The notes under the pieces were generated by a model. The model was not told the origin of the DNA. It did not search any database and worked only from the letters and a program-made list of their open reading frames with translations. From the NCBI GenBank assembly GCA_016714785.1, contig JADKCC010000017.1:62001-126000 (forward strand): a DNA stretch of 64,000 nucleotides, in the 5' to 3' direction. Position 1 is the stretch's first letter. The number at the start of each line of letters is the position of its first letter. Positions 1 to 9,605 of the stretch are shown one piece after another. Source of the DNA: Saprospiraceae bacterium (GTDB lineage: Bacteria > Bacteroidota > Bacteroidia > Chitinophagales > Saprospiraceae). Made by a program: the position numbers and the translations under genes.

Positions 1-416
1 AACATAGCGCCTAAAAGTCCTATAGATCCACCTTTTAATTCGTCCCCATCCAAAGCACAATCGACTCCTGAGCATTCTTTATCAAACTCCAAAAATATAC
101 CTTTACCATCCACAAATCCAAGACTCTTAAGATTGGCTATTGCATTTTTTGGTATTTTATATTCACTATCTATCAAATAAAAAACATCCATTTTTTTTAC
201 ATCCGTTGCATTGAGTTTTATCTTGGTGACAGTTCCTATTTTATACCCATTGACCAATACTGGCGAGGAAACATTCAGGTCGGTGACATCGCTGTATGTA
301 GTAAATAATTCATTGGAAGCAGAGAGCAAATTTCTACCTTTCAAGAAGGTATATCCCCAAATCATGGTAACTAAAACTAAAAAAGTAAGAATTCCGATTT
401 TTATTTCTCGTGACAT
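1..416 (-). CDS. MlaD/MCE-family lipid transport protein (C-terminus cut by window edge)
   Basis: The minus strand is open from an ATG at 416 to the left edge, giving about 138 residues. It starts MSREIKIGIL, followed by one hydrophobic anchor and then the MCE pattern (SSPVLVNGYKIGTV, then GGSIGLLGA before the edge). MCE/MlaD proteins are inner-membrane-anchored, periplasmic substrate-binding parts of ABC systems that move phospholipids between membranes. A TAnnTTTG -7 box lies at 468-475, about 50 nt upstream. The next gene upstream is an amidase and then an LptD-like gene, an envelope grouping often seen in Bacteroidota. The C-terminal part is outside the window. Confidence 0.85.
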   Translation of the reverse strand, partial: MSREIKIGILTFLVLVTMIWGYTFLKGRNLLSASNELFTTYSDVTDLNVSSPVLVNGYKIGTVTKIKLNATDVKKMDVFYLIDSEYKIPKNAIANLKSLGFVDGKGIFLEFDKECSGVDCALDGDELKGGSIGLLGAM

Positions 417-467
417 ACGATAATTGATAAATGTTTTTTTACAATACTTGATTGAATATTTGAGAGG

Positions 468-475
468 CAAAGGTA
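468..475 (-). promoter_or_regulatory. -7 box of the MlaD-like gene
   Basis: TACCTTTG on the minus strand matches the Bacteroidota -7 consensus TAnnTTTG and lies about 50 nt before the ATG at 416. No well-spaced -33 TTG was found. Confidence 0.5.
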
Positions 476-687
476 GTCAAATATTCACAGAACTACAGAC
501 AAAATATTTATATCAACATCCAAATTTTATAAATTGTTGTTACGCTATACAATATCTGAAATATAAGGGAATCTGATGCTTCAATAGTATCTTAGAAGTA
601 TTATGCCAATTGGTTTGAAACAGGTGTAAAGTGCAATTTACTTGGCCAACACTCTATCTCTATACACATGTTGATGAATTTTAAAAA

Positions 688-724
688 AAAATCCACCGAA
701 AACCTAAGATAGACGGTGGATTTT
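688..724 (-). terminator. Rho-independent terminator of the amidase gene
   Basis: A perfect 11-bp stem (AAAATCCACCG with CGGTGGATTTT) and 15-nt loop lies about 20 nt beyond the amidase stop codon. On the minus strand it is followed by a run of U. The rest of 417-687 shows no other structure. Confidence 0.85.
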
Positions 725-746
725 ATTTATTTGATTCTACAAAATT

Positions 747-2051
747 TTAATCTTTCATCACTACAAGAAATGCTCCTTTGTAACCAAGATTTTTCAACTT
801 TTCTCTTGCTATTTCAGCTGATTCTCTATTTATATAATCCCCAACAAGGTATTTATTGACATCATTTTGTTTGAATACAGTAAGCTTACCTATGCTTCGT
901 AGTTCTGGTGTATCCAGATCAGCAGTCTCATTCTTAAAAGCTGCTATTTGGACTTTGTAATACAAACTCAATTCACTTTTTGGACTTTCAATAGGGCTAA
1001 CTACTTTATCTGCAACTTTTGGTTTGCTTGTTTGCACTGCACTGCTAGAAGTTACAGTAGGTTTTTTGGTGCCTTTTGTCTCATTATCTTTTGTGCTCAA
1101 CACAGACAAACCTTCATCTTTGGTCTTATCAATAGTCTGTTTGATATTCTGATTATTGCTATAAAAGTTGCCAAAAGCTTTAAGCAGTGATTCCGCTATT
1201 ACCTGCTGTCCATCTTCAGACATTAAGTATGCTTCTTCTATCTCATTGCTTAAAAATCCAGCTTCTACCAATATTGCAGGCATGCTTGCTCTACGTAATA
1301 CCGCAAATCCAGCTTGTTTGACTCCCCTGCTTTTGCTGATATGCGAAGCTGAAAACTGCGATTCCACATCAGCTGCAAACTCTATACTCTTATCCAAATA
1401 AGCATTTTGAAACATAGACATCATGATATGACCTTCTGCTGATTGCGGATCATAACCATCATAATTGGCTTCATAATTCGCTTCTAGCAAGATGGAAGCG
1501 TTTTCACGCTTTGCAACTTCGAGATTTTCACCTGCTCTATGCAAACCCATGACAAATGTTTCGGTACCTCTCGTCTTTGAATTGCTGATAAAATTGCAAT
1601 GTATAGACATAAATAAGTCAGCGTTTTGCTCATTGGCATACTGAATTCTTCTGAAAAGTGGGATAAAAACATCGGTAGTACGTGTTTGCAAAACTTCTAC
1701 TTCAGGATACTTTTTCTGTATCATTTCACCAATTTTGATCGCCATTTTAAGCACTAATTCCTTCTCAGTTGTGTTCTTGCCAACTGCTCCAGGATCATGG
1801 CCACCATGCCCTGCATCAATAACGATTCTAAAATTTTTCTTTTTACCAACTATTGGTTTTATCCATTCTTGAAGGGCTGGATAATCATTTGACAAAGGAA
1901 ATCCTGTAGTTAAGCTACTGTAATAATCATTTTTTAATAAAACTTTAACATCAGAAGCTTGCATCGTGGACGATACATAGTACATAATCATCGTTATAAG
2001 TAAAACGATTCTTAAGATTGTTACATTCTTTTGGATAAAATCTGAGACCAT
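747..2051 (-). CDS. N-acetylmuramoyl-L-alanine amidase (Amidase_3) with C-terminal SPOR domain
   Basis: A 434-residue protein with an N-terminal membrane segment at residues ~12-28. The zinc amidase domain spans ~75-290, with the motif VIDAGHGGHDPGA (His82), a TEKEL glutamate near 96, SIHCN (His151) and the catalytic-type VEAGFLSN segment. It cleaves the amide bond between MurNAc and the stem peptide in the periplasm, usually during cell separation. Residues ~365-434 (YYKVQIAAF onward) look like a SPOR domain, which binds glycan strands stripped of peptides at the septum; a Ser/Thr/Lys-rich linker separates the two. It is transcribed divergently from the LptD-like gene. The ATG at 2051 is supported by a TATATTTG -7 box at 2079-2086. 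All key residues are present, so it should be active. Confidence 0.92.
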   Translation of the reverse strand: MVSDFIQKNVTILRIVLLITMIMYYVSSTMQASDVKVLLKNDYYSSLTTGFPLSNDYPALQEWIKPIVGKKKNFRIVIDAGHGGHDPGAVGKNTTEKELVLKMAIKIGEMIQKKYPEVEVLQTRTTDVFIPLFRRIQYANEQNADLFMSIHCNFISNSKTRGTETFVMGLHRAGENLEVAKRENASILLEANYEANYDGYDPQSAEGHIMMSMFQNAYLDKSIEFAADVESQFSASHISKSRGVKQAGFAVLRRASMPAILVEAGFLSNEIEEAYLMSEDGQQVIAESLLKAFGNFYSNNQNIKQTIDKTKDEGLSVLSTKDNETKGTKKPTVTSSSAVQTSKPKVADKVVSPIESPKSELSLYYKVQIAAFKNETADLDTPELRSIGKLTVFKQNDVNKYLVGDYINRESAEIAREKLKNLGYKGAFLVVMKD

Positions 2052-2078
2052 TAGCGTATTTTTGTACTTTTAAAAGGG

Positions 2079-2086
2079 CAAATATA
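2079..2086 (-). promoter_or_regulatory. -7 box of the amidase gene
   Basis: TATATTTG on the minus strand, 28 nt upstream of the ATG at 2051, in the short divergent spacer with the LptD-like gene. Confidence 0.55.
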
Positions 2087-2119
2087 ATGATTTTTTATAA
2101 TATATAGTATATAAAAAGC

Positions 2120-4906
2120 TTGAAAATAAAGTATTACATAGTATCATTTTTTCTTATATGTTTTATTCCTTATGCGAATACACAGGTCAAACCTATAATA
2201 TCTGTAGATAATAACACTACACTAGATAGCATTCAGCTGAAGGTAAGAAAAAATAATACTGTAAAAGACTCATTGCCGAAAACCGACTCATTGCTTTTTA
2301 TAGGCTTGGCCGATTCGACTCGTGTGCAGGATTTGGAATATAAATTGTCTAAAGATGCTATAGAAGATGAGATCAAATATGATGCCAGAGATTCTTCTTG
2401 GATAGATTTGACCACAGAAAAAATACATTTGTATGGTGGCGCCGTTGTAGATTATGATAAAATCAAGCTGAATGCCAATTACATGGTCATAGATTTTGCC
2501 AATAGCATCGTTGAAGGTTTTGAAAAAATAGATAGTACATCCAAAGTATCAGAAAAACCCAAATTTTCAGATGGTGAAAACACATTTACCTACAAAGAAA
2601 TAAAATATAACTTCAAAACAAAAAAAGGATTGGTCAATCATGCCATCACTCAGCAAGGAGAGTTTAATTTAGTAGGTTCTACCACCAAATTTGTAGGTGG
2701 ATCTACAGATTCATTGGGCATCAAAGCAGATGATCTTATTTACAATAAAGATGCCATTATCACGTGCACACATGATCCACCACACTATGGTATCAGAGCG
2801 GGTAAACTTAAATTTGTACCTAATAAGCTAGCCGTCATGAGTGTGGCACAGGTAGAAATAGCTAAAGTCCCTACACCTATATTTCTTCCCTTTGGGTTTT
2901 TCCCATTGGCAAAAGGCAAGTCATCAGGACTGATCTTCCCAAATTATGAGTATAATGAGCAGCTTGGATTAGGGTTTAGAGAGATCGGGTACTACTGGCC
3001 AGTCAATGATTACATGGACTTGCGTGTGACAGGTGATATTTATACCCGAGGTACACACGGAATCAGAGTCAACACTTCTTACAAAAAAAGATATGGCTAC
3101 ACTGGCAATATAACACTCGGATATGCCAATAATATAAGTGATAATGTGACAGATGGAAATAAATCTCCCCAAAAATCTTTTAACATTAATATTAGACACA
3201 ATCAGGATGCCAAAGCCCATCCATATCGAAGAATGGGTGGCTCCGTCAATATACAGAGCAATAGATATGACCAACGGGTATATGAAAACCCTCAAGCTGC
3301 ATTGAATAACACATATTCGTCCAATTTTAGTTTTTCACATGATATGCCTGGCACACCCTTTAGATTTAATGCTGAATTTAGGCACAGTCAAAATACTCAA
3401 ACTAGAACGATGGATATAACGCTGCCAAACATGTCAATGCGGATGAATACCATCTTTCCTTTCAAAAGAAAAAACAGTACCAAAGAACGTTGGACTGACA
3501 ATGTTGCACTGTCTTACAACTCAGAGTTTAGAAATTTTGTAAAAACAACAGACACTACCCTTTTTACTCAACAGACACTCAATGATATTCAGACCGGATT
3601 GCAACAAAGGGCTTCATTGAGTACGAACTTTAGAGTATTAAAATATTTTAACGTATCGCCCAATATCAATTATGAAGAAACATGGTTGATCAAAAGATAT
3701 AAAGAAACCTTAGACAAAAACAGTGTGATTTTAGACACTTTAAGTACAAATCCTTTTGTTTTTGACACATTAGGTTTTAAACAAGCTGTGAGTTCTTTTG
3801 AAACTGATCTCAATGCTTTTCGCAATTTCACAAGTGGTGTATCCATAAATACACAAATATTTGGTAAAATAAACGGTGGAAGTGGGTTTTTCAGAGGCAT
3901 ACGTCATGTAATGAAGCCCAATATAAGTTTCAATTACAAACCAGAAAATCAATACCGATATTTGGATTCAGTAGCTACTGATACTAGACAAGATTTCAAT
4001 AAACCACGGACTTACAGCATATTCACCAATAGTCCTTTTGGTACACTATCAGGAAGTGAAGAGCAAATGGGAATCAGCTACGGCATTACCAACGTGATAG
4101 AAGCTAAATATTATTCTAAAAAAGATACTATAGAGAAAAAAGTCCGATTATTTGACAATATTAGTATCAATGGTAATTACAATTTTGCTGCCGACTCCTT
4201 CCAATGGTCCAATATTAGTGTCTCTGGCAATACAACTGTACTCAAAGGACTAACCAACTTTAATTTCAGAGCACTTTATAGTCCTTATGCTTACGATACC
4301 AAAGGTAAAATCACCCAACAAACAGTGTGGGATAAGGGCAAAATATTACCTGAATTTAGGAATTTTGGTGGTCAATTTACTACTAGTGTTTCTTTTGCCA
4401 AGATCAGAGAAATATTTGGTGGTAAAAAAGAAAGTACTAAAAAACAAAATACACCAACTGACTCCAACAAACCTAACAATACCTTGTCTAAAACTGAGGG
4501 AACAACAGATGTAGGAAAAAAGGAGGAAATTAAAGAAACCTCACTGGCCGAATGGTTCGAAAATTTCAATATCTCTCATTCTCTCAATTTTGAATTCACA
4601 AAAACACTCAATCGAGACACTTTTTATGTAAGCAATCACTCAGTCAATATATCAGGAGGTATTCCATTGACCAAAAACTGGAATATGAATATCGGAAATA
4701 TCGCTTATGATTTCAAAAACAAATCATTTGTTTATCCTTACTTTAGCTTTGCGAGAGACCTACACTGTTGGCAGATGAACTTTACTTGGGCACCTGCCAA
4801 TGGTGTCTATAGTTTTTTCATCGGCGTTAAGTCGTCTGCACTCAGCTTTATGAAGTACGATTATGGTCAGCGCAATGCTAGTACCCTGTTTTCAGGACAA
4901 AGGTAA
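2120..4906 (+). CDS. LptD/OstA-like outer membrane LPS assembly protein
   Basis: A 928-residue protein. The only start that preserves the signal peptide (MKIKYYIVSFF, cleaved near YANTQ) is a TTG at 2120; nearby ATGs are out of frame. After a periplasmic OstA-like beta-jellyroll part (~residues 90-240, with repeated INLNANYMVIDF-like strands), the conserved block PTPIFLPFGFFPLAKGKSSG (~255-275) leads into a long outer-membrane barrel of alternating aromatic/polar strands, ending at a Phe/Tyr-rich terminus. This matches the Bacteroidota putative LPS assembly protein LptD, which inserts lipopolysaccharide into the outer leaflet. Its neighbours (amidase, MlaD-like) are also envelope genes. It converges with the AI-2E-family gene with only 3 nt between stop codons. 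Confidence 0.88.
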   Translation: MKIKYYIVSFFLICFIPYANTQVKPIISVDNNTTLDSIQLKVRKNNTVKDSLPKTDSLLFIGLADSTRVQDLEYKLSKDAIEDEIKYDARDSSWIDLTTEKIHLYGGAVVDYDKIKLNANYMVIDFANSIVEGFEKIDSTSKVSEKPKFSDGENTFTYKEIKYNFKTKKGLVNHAITQQGEFNLVGSTTKFVGGSTDSLGIKADDLIYNKDAIITCTHDPPHYGIRAGKLKFVPNKLAVMSVAQVEIAKVPTPIFLPFGFFPLAKGKSSGLIFPNYEYNEQLGLGFREIGYYWPVNDYMDLRVTGDIYTRGTHGIRVNTSYKKRYGYTGNITLGYANNISDNVTDGNKSPQKSFNINIRHNQDAKAHPYRRMGGSVNIQSNRYDQRVYENPQAALNNTYSSNFSFSHDMPGTPFRFNAEFRHSQNTQTRTMDITLPNMSMRMNTIFPFKRKNSTKERWTDNVALSYNSEFRNFVKTTDTTLFTQQTLNDIQTGLQQRASLSTNFRVLKYFNVSPNINYEETWLIKRYKETLDKNSVILDTLSTNPFVFDTLGFKQAVSSFETDLNAFRNFTSGVSINTQIFGKINGGSGFFRGIRHVMKPNISFNYKPENQYRYLDSVATDTRQDFNKPRTYSIFTNSPFGTLSGSEEQMGISYGITNVIEAKYYSKKDTIEKKVRLFDNISINGNYNFAADSFQWSNISVSGNTTVLKGLTNFNFRALYSPYAYDTKGKITQQTVWDKGKILPEFRNFGGQFTTSVSFAKIREIFGGKKESTKKQNTPTDSNKPNNTLSKTEGTTDVGKKEEIKETSLAEWFENFNISHSLNFEFTKTLNRDTFYVSNHSVNISGGIPLTKNWNMNIGNIAYDFKNKSFVYPYFSFARDLHCWQMNFTWAPANGVYSFFIGVKSSALSFMKYDYGQRNASTLFSGQR

Positions 4907-4909
4907 TAA

Positions 4910-5986
4910 TCAACAGTTATCCATCGGTTTTATCATATCGGGCTTGTTGGCATCAACACTTCCAAACTCATCCACATATATATGAGATAAAATAAAAAAT
5001 ACAGAGAGTAATAATGGGCCAAATATGACACCAATAAAACCAAAAAGATTGATTCCTAGAATAACACCAAGTAGCGTAATCAATGGATGTACATCGGCAA
5101 GCTTTTTTTGAACTAGGAAACGAGCTATATTATCCACTGAACCTATGACAATGAATCCCCACATTGCAACACCTATGCCTTCAAAAGAGCCACCTACTAC
5201 AAACTGAAAGATAGCCAATGGCAAATAAATCACCAATGTACCCACGATAGGTATGACACTACTTATCGCTGTCAAGATACCCATAAGTATAAATTCTTCC
5301 ACGCCAAACAACCAATAACCAATGGTACCTACTATACCTTGTATGACAGCAACAATAGGAATCCCAAGTGCATTACTATATACCAAATTCCTTATATCTG
5401 TGATTATTTTTTTTACATTAGCTGTTTTGAAAGGTACATTTCTGCGAAGCCATTTTTCTAACAATCTAGTTTGTACCAGCATAAAATAAAGTACCAAATA
5501 CATCAAAAACATATTGCCCAAAACAGAAAAAGTACCACCTAAAGTTTTTTGAGCAATTGGAACCACCTGTCCACTAATCTTTTGTACATTCTCTGCATTC
5601 AATATATCTAGTTGATAATTGGTCATAAGATAAGTATGAACCTTATCAAATACATCATTAATAATTGTTGGGTTTTCTACAATAGGCATTACTTTATTGA
5701 CTGCAACAGAAGTCATATATATCAGTGGTATCACCATGATGACCAATGAAAGCACCATCAGACTCAGCGCTGATATCCAAGCTGGCCAATGTTTGATAAT
5801 GACTAGATACTTCATAGGGTACATGAGTATCACATATAAAGTGACCGCTCCTAAAAAAGCGCCTACCATAAAGTAAAGCTCTTTGAGTATTATCATACCT
5901 AGAAAAATCAAAAGGCACAAAAAAAATAACTGTCGGATGATATTGGGATGGATTTGAAATTTCGAAAACCCAGGTTTAAGACTCAT
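4910..5986 (-). CDS. AI-2E family transporter (PerM/YdiK-type permease)
   Basis: A 358-residue integral membrane protein with about seven hydrophobic segments. It shows the family layout: an N-terminal pair of helices, a soluble middle (~residues 95-150), and a C-terminal helical core with the patterns GIPIVAVIQGIVGTIGYW and GLILGINLFGFIGVIFGPLLL-like (here LGVILGINLFG). Members of this family have been linked to autoinducer-2 export or Na+/H+ antiport; the substrate cannot be read from sequence. The start is the ATG at 5986. It is monocistronic, convergent with the LptD-like gene, and the ~210 nt upstream hold no clear promoter. Confidence 0.88.
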   Translation of the reverse strand: MSLKPGFSKFQIHPNIIRQLFFLCLLIFLGMIILKELYFMVGAFLGAVTLYVILMYPMKYLVIIKHWPAWISALSLMVLSLVIMVIPLIYMTSVAVNKVMPIVENPTIINDVFDKVHTYLMTNYQLDILNAENVQKISGQVVPIAQKTLGGTFSVLGNMFLMYLVLYFMLVQTRLLEKWLRRNVPFKTANVKKIITDIRNLVYSNALGIPIVAVIQGIVGTIGYWLFGVEEFILMGILTAISSVIPIVGTLVIYLPLAIFQFVVGGSFEGIGVAMWGFIVIGSVDNIARFLVQKKLADVHPLITLLGVILGINLFGFIGVIFGPLLLSVFFILSHIYVDEFGSVDANKPDMIKPMDNC

Positions 5987-6195
5987 GATAAAGAAATTTT
6001 AAGTAAAAGTATAACTTTTTATGAATTAATCTGTGATCTTCCAATTTTGAAATAGCCAAAAAATATTTTCTGGCTTTTAAACATCTCACTAAGTAACTCA
6101 ATAAAGTCATTTAGGTGTTAGATCTTTTTTTGAGCAATTGCACCAAAAACTTACTAAAGATCAAAAAACAATGCTAAATATGATTCCTTACAATG

Positions 6196-6972
6196 CTATT
6201 TCCCTTTAAATGAAGGCATTCTTTTTTCTAAGAAAGCGGATGTGCCCTCTCTATAATCCTCACTATTGCCAGCCAAGGTCTGTAGCTCATCCTCTAAATG
6301 CAGTTGCTGTTCCAAGTTGTGCTGAAAAGTTTGATTAAGCGCTTGTTTGGTCAGTGCCAATCCATAAGTTGGCATTTTTGCCAGTAGGGACGCTAACTTT
6401 TCTACCTCTTCCAAAAAAGATTCATCTGAAAACACCTTATAAATCATTCCCATATTTTGCGCATCAGCGGCGCTTACTTTTTCGCCCAACATCATCAATG
6501 CAGATGCACGTTGCAAACCTATCAGTCGTGGCAAAGTATAAGTTCCTCCACTATCAGGAATCAATCCTATCTTACTAAAAGCTTGAATAAAAGATGCTGA
6601 AGATGCCGCAACTACAATATCACAAGCCAACGCAATATTTGCTCCTGCACCAGCTGCCACGCCATTGACCGCAGCTATGATTGGTTTCGGAATATGACGA
6701 ATACGAGTGATGATCGGATTGTAATGTTCGCTAACAATTTTTGATAGTGCTGGTCCATCGGGATCGGTAGCTTCTTGAAGATCTTGCCCAGCGCAAAATG
6801 CTTTCCCACTTCCAGTAATGATGATACATCTTACATTGCCATCTTCAGCTACTTGATCTAGCGCAGTCTGAAAATCAAACGCCATTGTTCTGATGAAACT
6901 ATTGAATTTTTCAGCTCTCAATAACGTAATGGTGGCAATATTATTGGCTATTTGAATGGTAATATTGGACAT
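6196..6972 (-). CDS. paaG: Enoyl-CoA hydratase/isomerase, PaaG-like
   Basis: A 258-residue crotonase-fold protein. The CoA-binding/oxyanion-hole segments are visible: GSGKAFCAGQDL (~residues 54-65) and NGVAAGAGANIALACD (~103-118), plus FIQAFSKIGLIPDSGGTY, typical of PaaG. In phenylacetate breakdown PaaG isomerises ring-1,2-epoxyphenylacetyl-CoA to the oxepin-CoA. Its upstream neighbour in the same operon is PaaD, which supports the PaaG reading over a generic fatty-acid hydratase. The ring epoxidase subunits paaABCE are not in the window. It is the last gene of the set PAP2-paaD-paaG, with a 31-nt gap from paaD. Confidence 0.82.
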   Translation of the reverse strand: MSNITIQIANNIATITLLRAEKFNSFIRTMAFDFQTALDQVAEDGNVRCIIITGSGKAFCAGQDLQEATDPDGPALSKIVSEHYNPIITRIRHIPKPIIAAVNGVAAGAGANIALACDIVVAASSASFIQAFSKIGLIPDSGGTYTLPRLIGLQRASALMMLGEKVSAADAQNMGMIYKVFSDESFLEEVEKLASLLAKMPTYGLALTKQALNQTFQHNLEQQLHLEDELQTLAGNSEDYREGTSAFLEKRMPSFKGK

Positions 6973-7003
6973 AAAATATTTTGTGATTTAATGATATAAA
7001 AAC

Positions 7004-7492
7004 TTAATGACATTTAAAATAATCAAAAGGTTCTAAACAATCTTTACATTTGTACAATGCTTTGCAAGCCGTAGAGCCAAATCTACTTATCAATTCAGTG
7101 CGCAATGACTTACATTGTGGACATGGTACGCTTGGGACATCGCCAGTCAAAAATGAACTATCCGTACTCTTTTCAGCTGGTGGTGAGATACCATACTCCA
7201 GAAGTTTTTGTCGGCCAGTTTCCGTAATCCAATCTGTGGTCCAAGCTGGTTCAAGCATTGAAACGACTTCTATATCACTAATACCAACTTCTTGCAGAGC
7301 TGCTTTGATATTGACTGTGATCATATCCATAGCGGGGCATCCATTGTATGTTGGTGTGATAAAAACTGTGATTTTGTGGGACGTTGCATCTATTTTGACA
7401 TCTTGCAAGATACCCAAATCAGCAATCGTAACTACTGGAATTTCTGGATCACACACAGTTTCTAGTATCTTATATATATACTCTTTTGTCAT
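7004..7492 (-). CDS. paaD: Phenylacetate-CoA oxygenase subunit PaaD (DUF59/MIP18-like)
   Basis: A 162-residue protein with an N-terminal MIP18/DUF59 domain (VCDPEIPVVTIADLGIL near residues 14-28; PTYNGCPAMD near 48-57). The C-terminal Cys cluster (CPQCKS ... CKALYKCKDCLEPFDYFKC) is typical of PaaD. PaaD is thought to mature the Fe centre of the phenylacetyl-CoA epoxidase. The start codon lies 2 nt after the upstream PAP2 stop, so translation is probably coupled. Finding paaD and paaG without paaABC nearby suggests a split pathway. Confidence 0.87.
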   Translation of the reverse strand: MTKEYIYKILETVCDPEIPVVTIADLGILQDVKIDATSHKITVFITPTYNGCPAMDMITVNIKAALQEVGISDIEVVSMLEPAWTTDWITETGRQKLLEYGISPPAEKSTDSSFLTGDVPSVPCPQCKSLRTELISRFGSTACKALYKCKDCLEPFDYFKCH

Positions 7493-7494
7493 AC

Positions 7495-8064
7495 CTATTT
7501 AATGTTTGGCTGTAAACTATAACCATAATATCTATCAAAAAGCATAGCCCAGATCCTGCCTAAAATGACACCCAATATTCCTCCTGCAATCACATCCAAA
7601 GGAAAGTGTACCCCAACATATACTTGTGAAAACGCAATGATCGACGCCCAAGCCCAAAGCCATGGCTTGATTTTTCTAAAGGATTGTCCCAATGTCATGA
7701 TAAGGAATGTAGCTACCGCAAAATGGTTGGTCGCATGAGAAGATGTAAAACTATAGCCAGATCCACAACTGACTCGCTCTATAACATGCACATACTCTGT
7801 ATTGCAAGGCCGCAATCTTTTTATGGTTTTTTTGATCGGACGTGAACTGATCATATCCGCACTACCAGCCGTTAAAATCAAAAACAAAACAAACCAATAA
7901 GCCTTTATTCCAAAATTAAAAAATACAAAAGCGATAATGAAAGCATACAAGGGAAGCCAAAACATAGGCTCGCGCATCCAAGGTAAAACAAAATCTAAAA
8001 TAGCAGAAGATAGATCATTATTGATCCATTCAAAAAGTGCGATATCCCATTGAATGATATTCAT
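7495..8064 (-). CDS. PAP2-family membrane phosphatase
   Basis: A 189-residue integral membrane protein with the three phosphatase signature motifs: KKTIKRLRP (motif 1), a YSFTSSHATNHF-type motif 2 (SSHA in place of PSGH), and SQVYVGVHFPLDVIAG (motif 3 with catalytic His and Asp). Such enzymes dephosphorylate lipid phosphates such as undecaprenyl diphosphate or phosphatidic acid at the membrane. It is the first gene of an apparent operon with paaD and paaG. There is no obvious functional link, so the link may only be transcriptional. Confidence 0.88.
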   Translation of the reverse strand: MNIIQWDIALFEWINNDLSSAILDFVLPWMREPMFWLPLYAFIIAFVFFNFGIKAYWFVLFLILTAGSADMISSRPIKKTIKRLRPCNTEYVHVIERVSCGSGYSFTSSHATNHFAVATFLIMTLGQSFRKIKPWLWAWASIIAFSQVYVGVHFPLDVIAGGILGVILGRIWAMLFDRYYGYSLQPNIK

Positions 8065-8112
8065 ATAAATAAAAATTCAGGACGCAAGATAAGGAAAGAT
8101 AGGGATATAAAA

Positions 8113-8138
8113 AAGAGCCGATGTAACCACCAGCTCTT
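8113..8138 (-). terminator. Terminator of the lipoprotein gene
   Basis: A 6-bp stem AAGAGC/GCTCTT with a 14-nt loop, followed on the minus strand by a U-run, lies ~60 nt past the stop codon at 8200. Confidence 0.55.
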
Positions 8139-8199
8139 ACTATCTAATTATACAAAATACAAAACAGTTTATTTCTTCAAAATATATTATCGTATCAAT

Positions 8200-9519
8200 T
8201 TAGTAATCAGTGTTTTGTGGATCCCAATTGGTCCATCCTTCTGTCCAATCTGTAGTACTGAAGGCACCAACAAAAGTATTAGCTTCAAAGCCTGCAGGTA
8301 ATGTCACTCCACCCGTCAAAAGGCTTGATCCAGCTGTAGGCAACAATCCTGGCTTGCCACTTGCAGCATTGTAGTTTGCAGACAAACCAAGATTAAGCAA
8401 ATTAGCAGCAAAATCATTTTTTCTTACAGCATCTTTTAACTTAGCTTCATCGCCTAGTACCACACCTTTAGTCATACCACCTAACACAAGACCTTTGAAG
8501 TCAGACTTGTTGTCTGTAAAATTCTTTTGGGTTGGGGCATCTTGTAGTTCAAGTCCACCTTTTGGCCATGCACCTACACCCAATGTATTATAAATTGATA
8601 TCGCTGTGTTTCTTCTCAATCTGAAAACAGATCTGAATTTTGCATCGGGTGTACCTTCAGCTATAACGATGGACATGTTTGCAAATGTAGCACTTGTCTG
8701 AGGAGTTGCTTCTGAACCAGCAGCATCATTATCAGATTCAAAACCATTAGAATCAGAACATGTACATTGATCAGCAACTTTAGGATCTCGTAAGGCATAT
8801 CCATACTGTACCTTTCCTGAGTATCCCCAGTCTGTATCAAAATCGTCGTCTAAGTTTTTGAAAGATACTAAATATTTAGCATTTACATTACCACCAAACC
8901 ACTCATAAGCATCATCACCATTGTTGGATACCTGAATATACTCAATGGTAGTACCTTTACCTACACCACCTAGCGTCAATCCATTGATTTCCTTATCGGT
9001 TTCAAAGGCAATACCTCCAAATTCCAATCTTACATATTTCAAAATTCCTGAGTTATCATTATCATCTGTCCCACCAAAAGTTGATATATTTTCACCTTCT
9101 ATAGTAGCCGGGGATTTGTTGACGGTCGCTTTTCCAAGGATAATCAATCCGCCCCAATCTCCATAATTTCTACTTCCTTTAGCTTGATTAGATGTAAATA
9201 CAATTGGCTTAGTTTTAGTACCTTCAGCTATGATTTTAGCTCCTGGCTTTACGATGAGAGTTGCTTTGGTTGATTTATCACCTTTGATAATGGTACCTGG
9301 CTCAATAGTCAAGGTTGCTCCTGATTCCACATACACGAAACCTTCCAACAAATACTTATTCTTAGCTGCCCATGTAGTATTTGTAGTAATACTTCCTTTG
9401 ACAGTTAAGTTCTCGCCTGGTATCACCACATCATCTTCATCGTCTTCTCGACCGCATGAAGAAATAGATAGACCTGCAGCAACTAAAAGAAACATAAATA
9501 ATTTTAAACTAAATTTCAT
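8200..9519 (-). CDS. Surface lipoprotein with beta-helix-like repeats, TonB-receptor partner
   Basis: A 439-residue protein with a lipoprotein signal peptide; the lipobox is LSISSC with Cys at ~22, followed by an acidic stretch GREDDEDD typical of surface-exported Bacteroidota lipoproteins. The body has repeating short strands (GATLTIEPGTIIKGD, GLTLGGVGKGTTIEYIQVSNNGDDAYEWFGG), suggesting a right-handed beta-helix. The family is common in Bacteroidota and is often found beside TonB-dependent receptors, as here (86 nt downstream of one). It may capture substrate for the receptor; the ligand cannot be inferred. No T9SS tail is seen. Confidence 0.75.
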   Translation of the reverse strand: MKFSLKLFMFLLVAAGLSISSCGREDDEDDVVIPGENLTVKGSITTNTTWAAKNKYLLEGFVYVESGATLTIEPGTIIKGDKSTKATLIVKPGAKIIAEGTKTKPIVFTSNQAKGSRNYGDWGGLIILGKATVNKSPATIEGENISTFGGTDDNDNSGILKYVRLEFGGIAFETDKEINGLTLGGVGKGTTIEYIQVSNNGDDAYEWFGGNVNAKYLVSFKNLDDDFDTDWGYSGKVQYGYALRDPKVADQCTCSDSNGFESDNDAAGSEATPQTSATFANMSIVIAEGTPDAKFRSVFRLRRNTAISIYNTLGVGAWPKGGLELQDAPTQKNFTDNKSDFKGLVLGGMTKGVVLGDEAKLKDAVRKNDFAANLLNLGLSANYNAASGKPGLLPTAGSSLLTGGVTLPAGFEANTFVGAFSTTDWTEGWTNWDPQNTDY

Positions 9520-9605
9520 CTTAAAAAATGTTTTAAATGGTTTATTAATAATATTTTAAAAATTTCTTTTGATACACTCAGAACAGACAGGTCTAAATAC
9601 TACTA

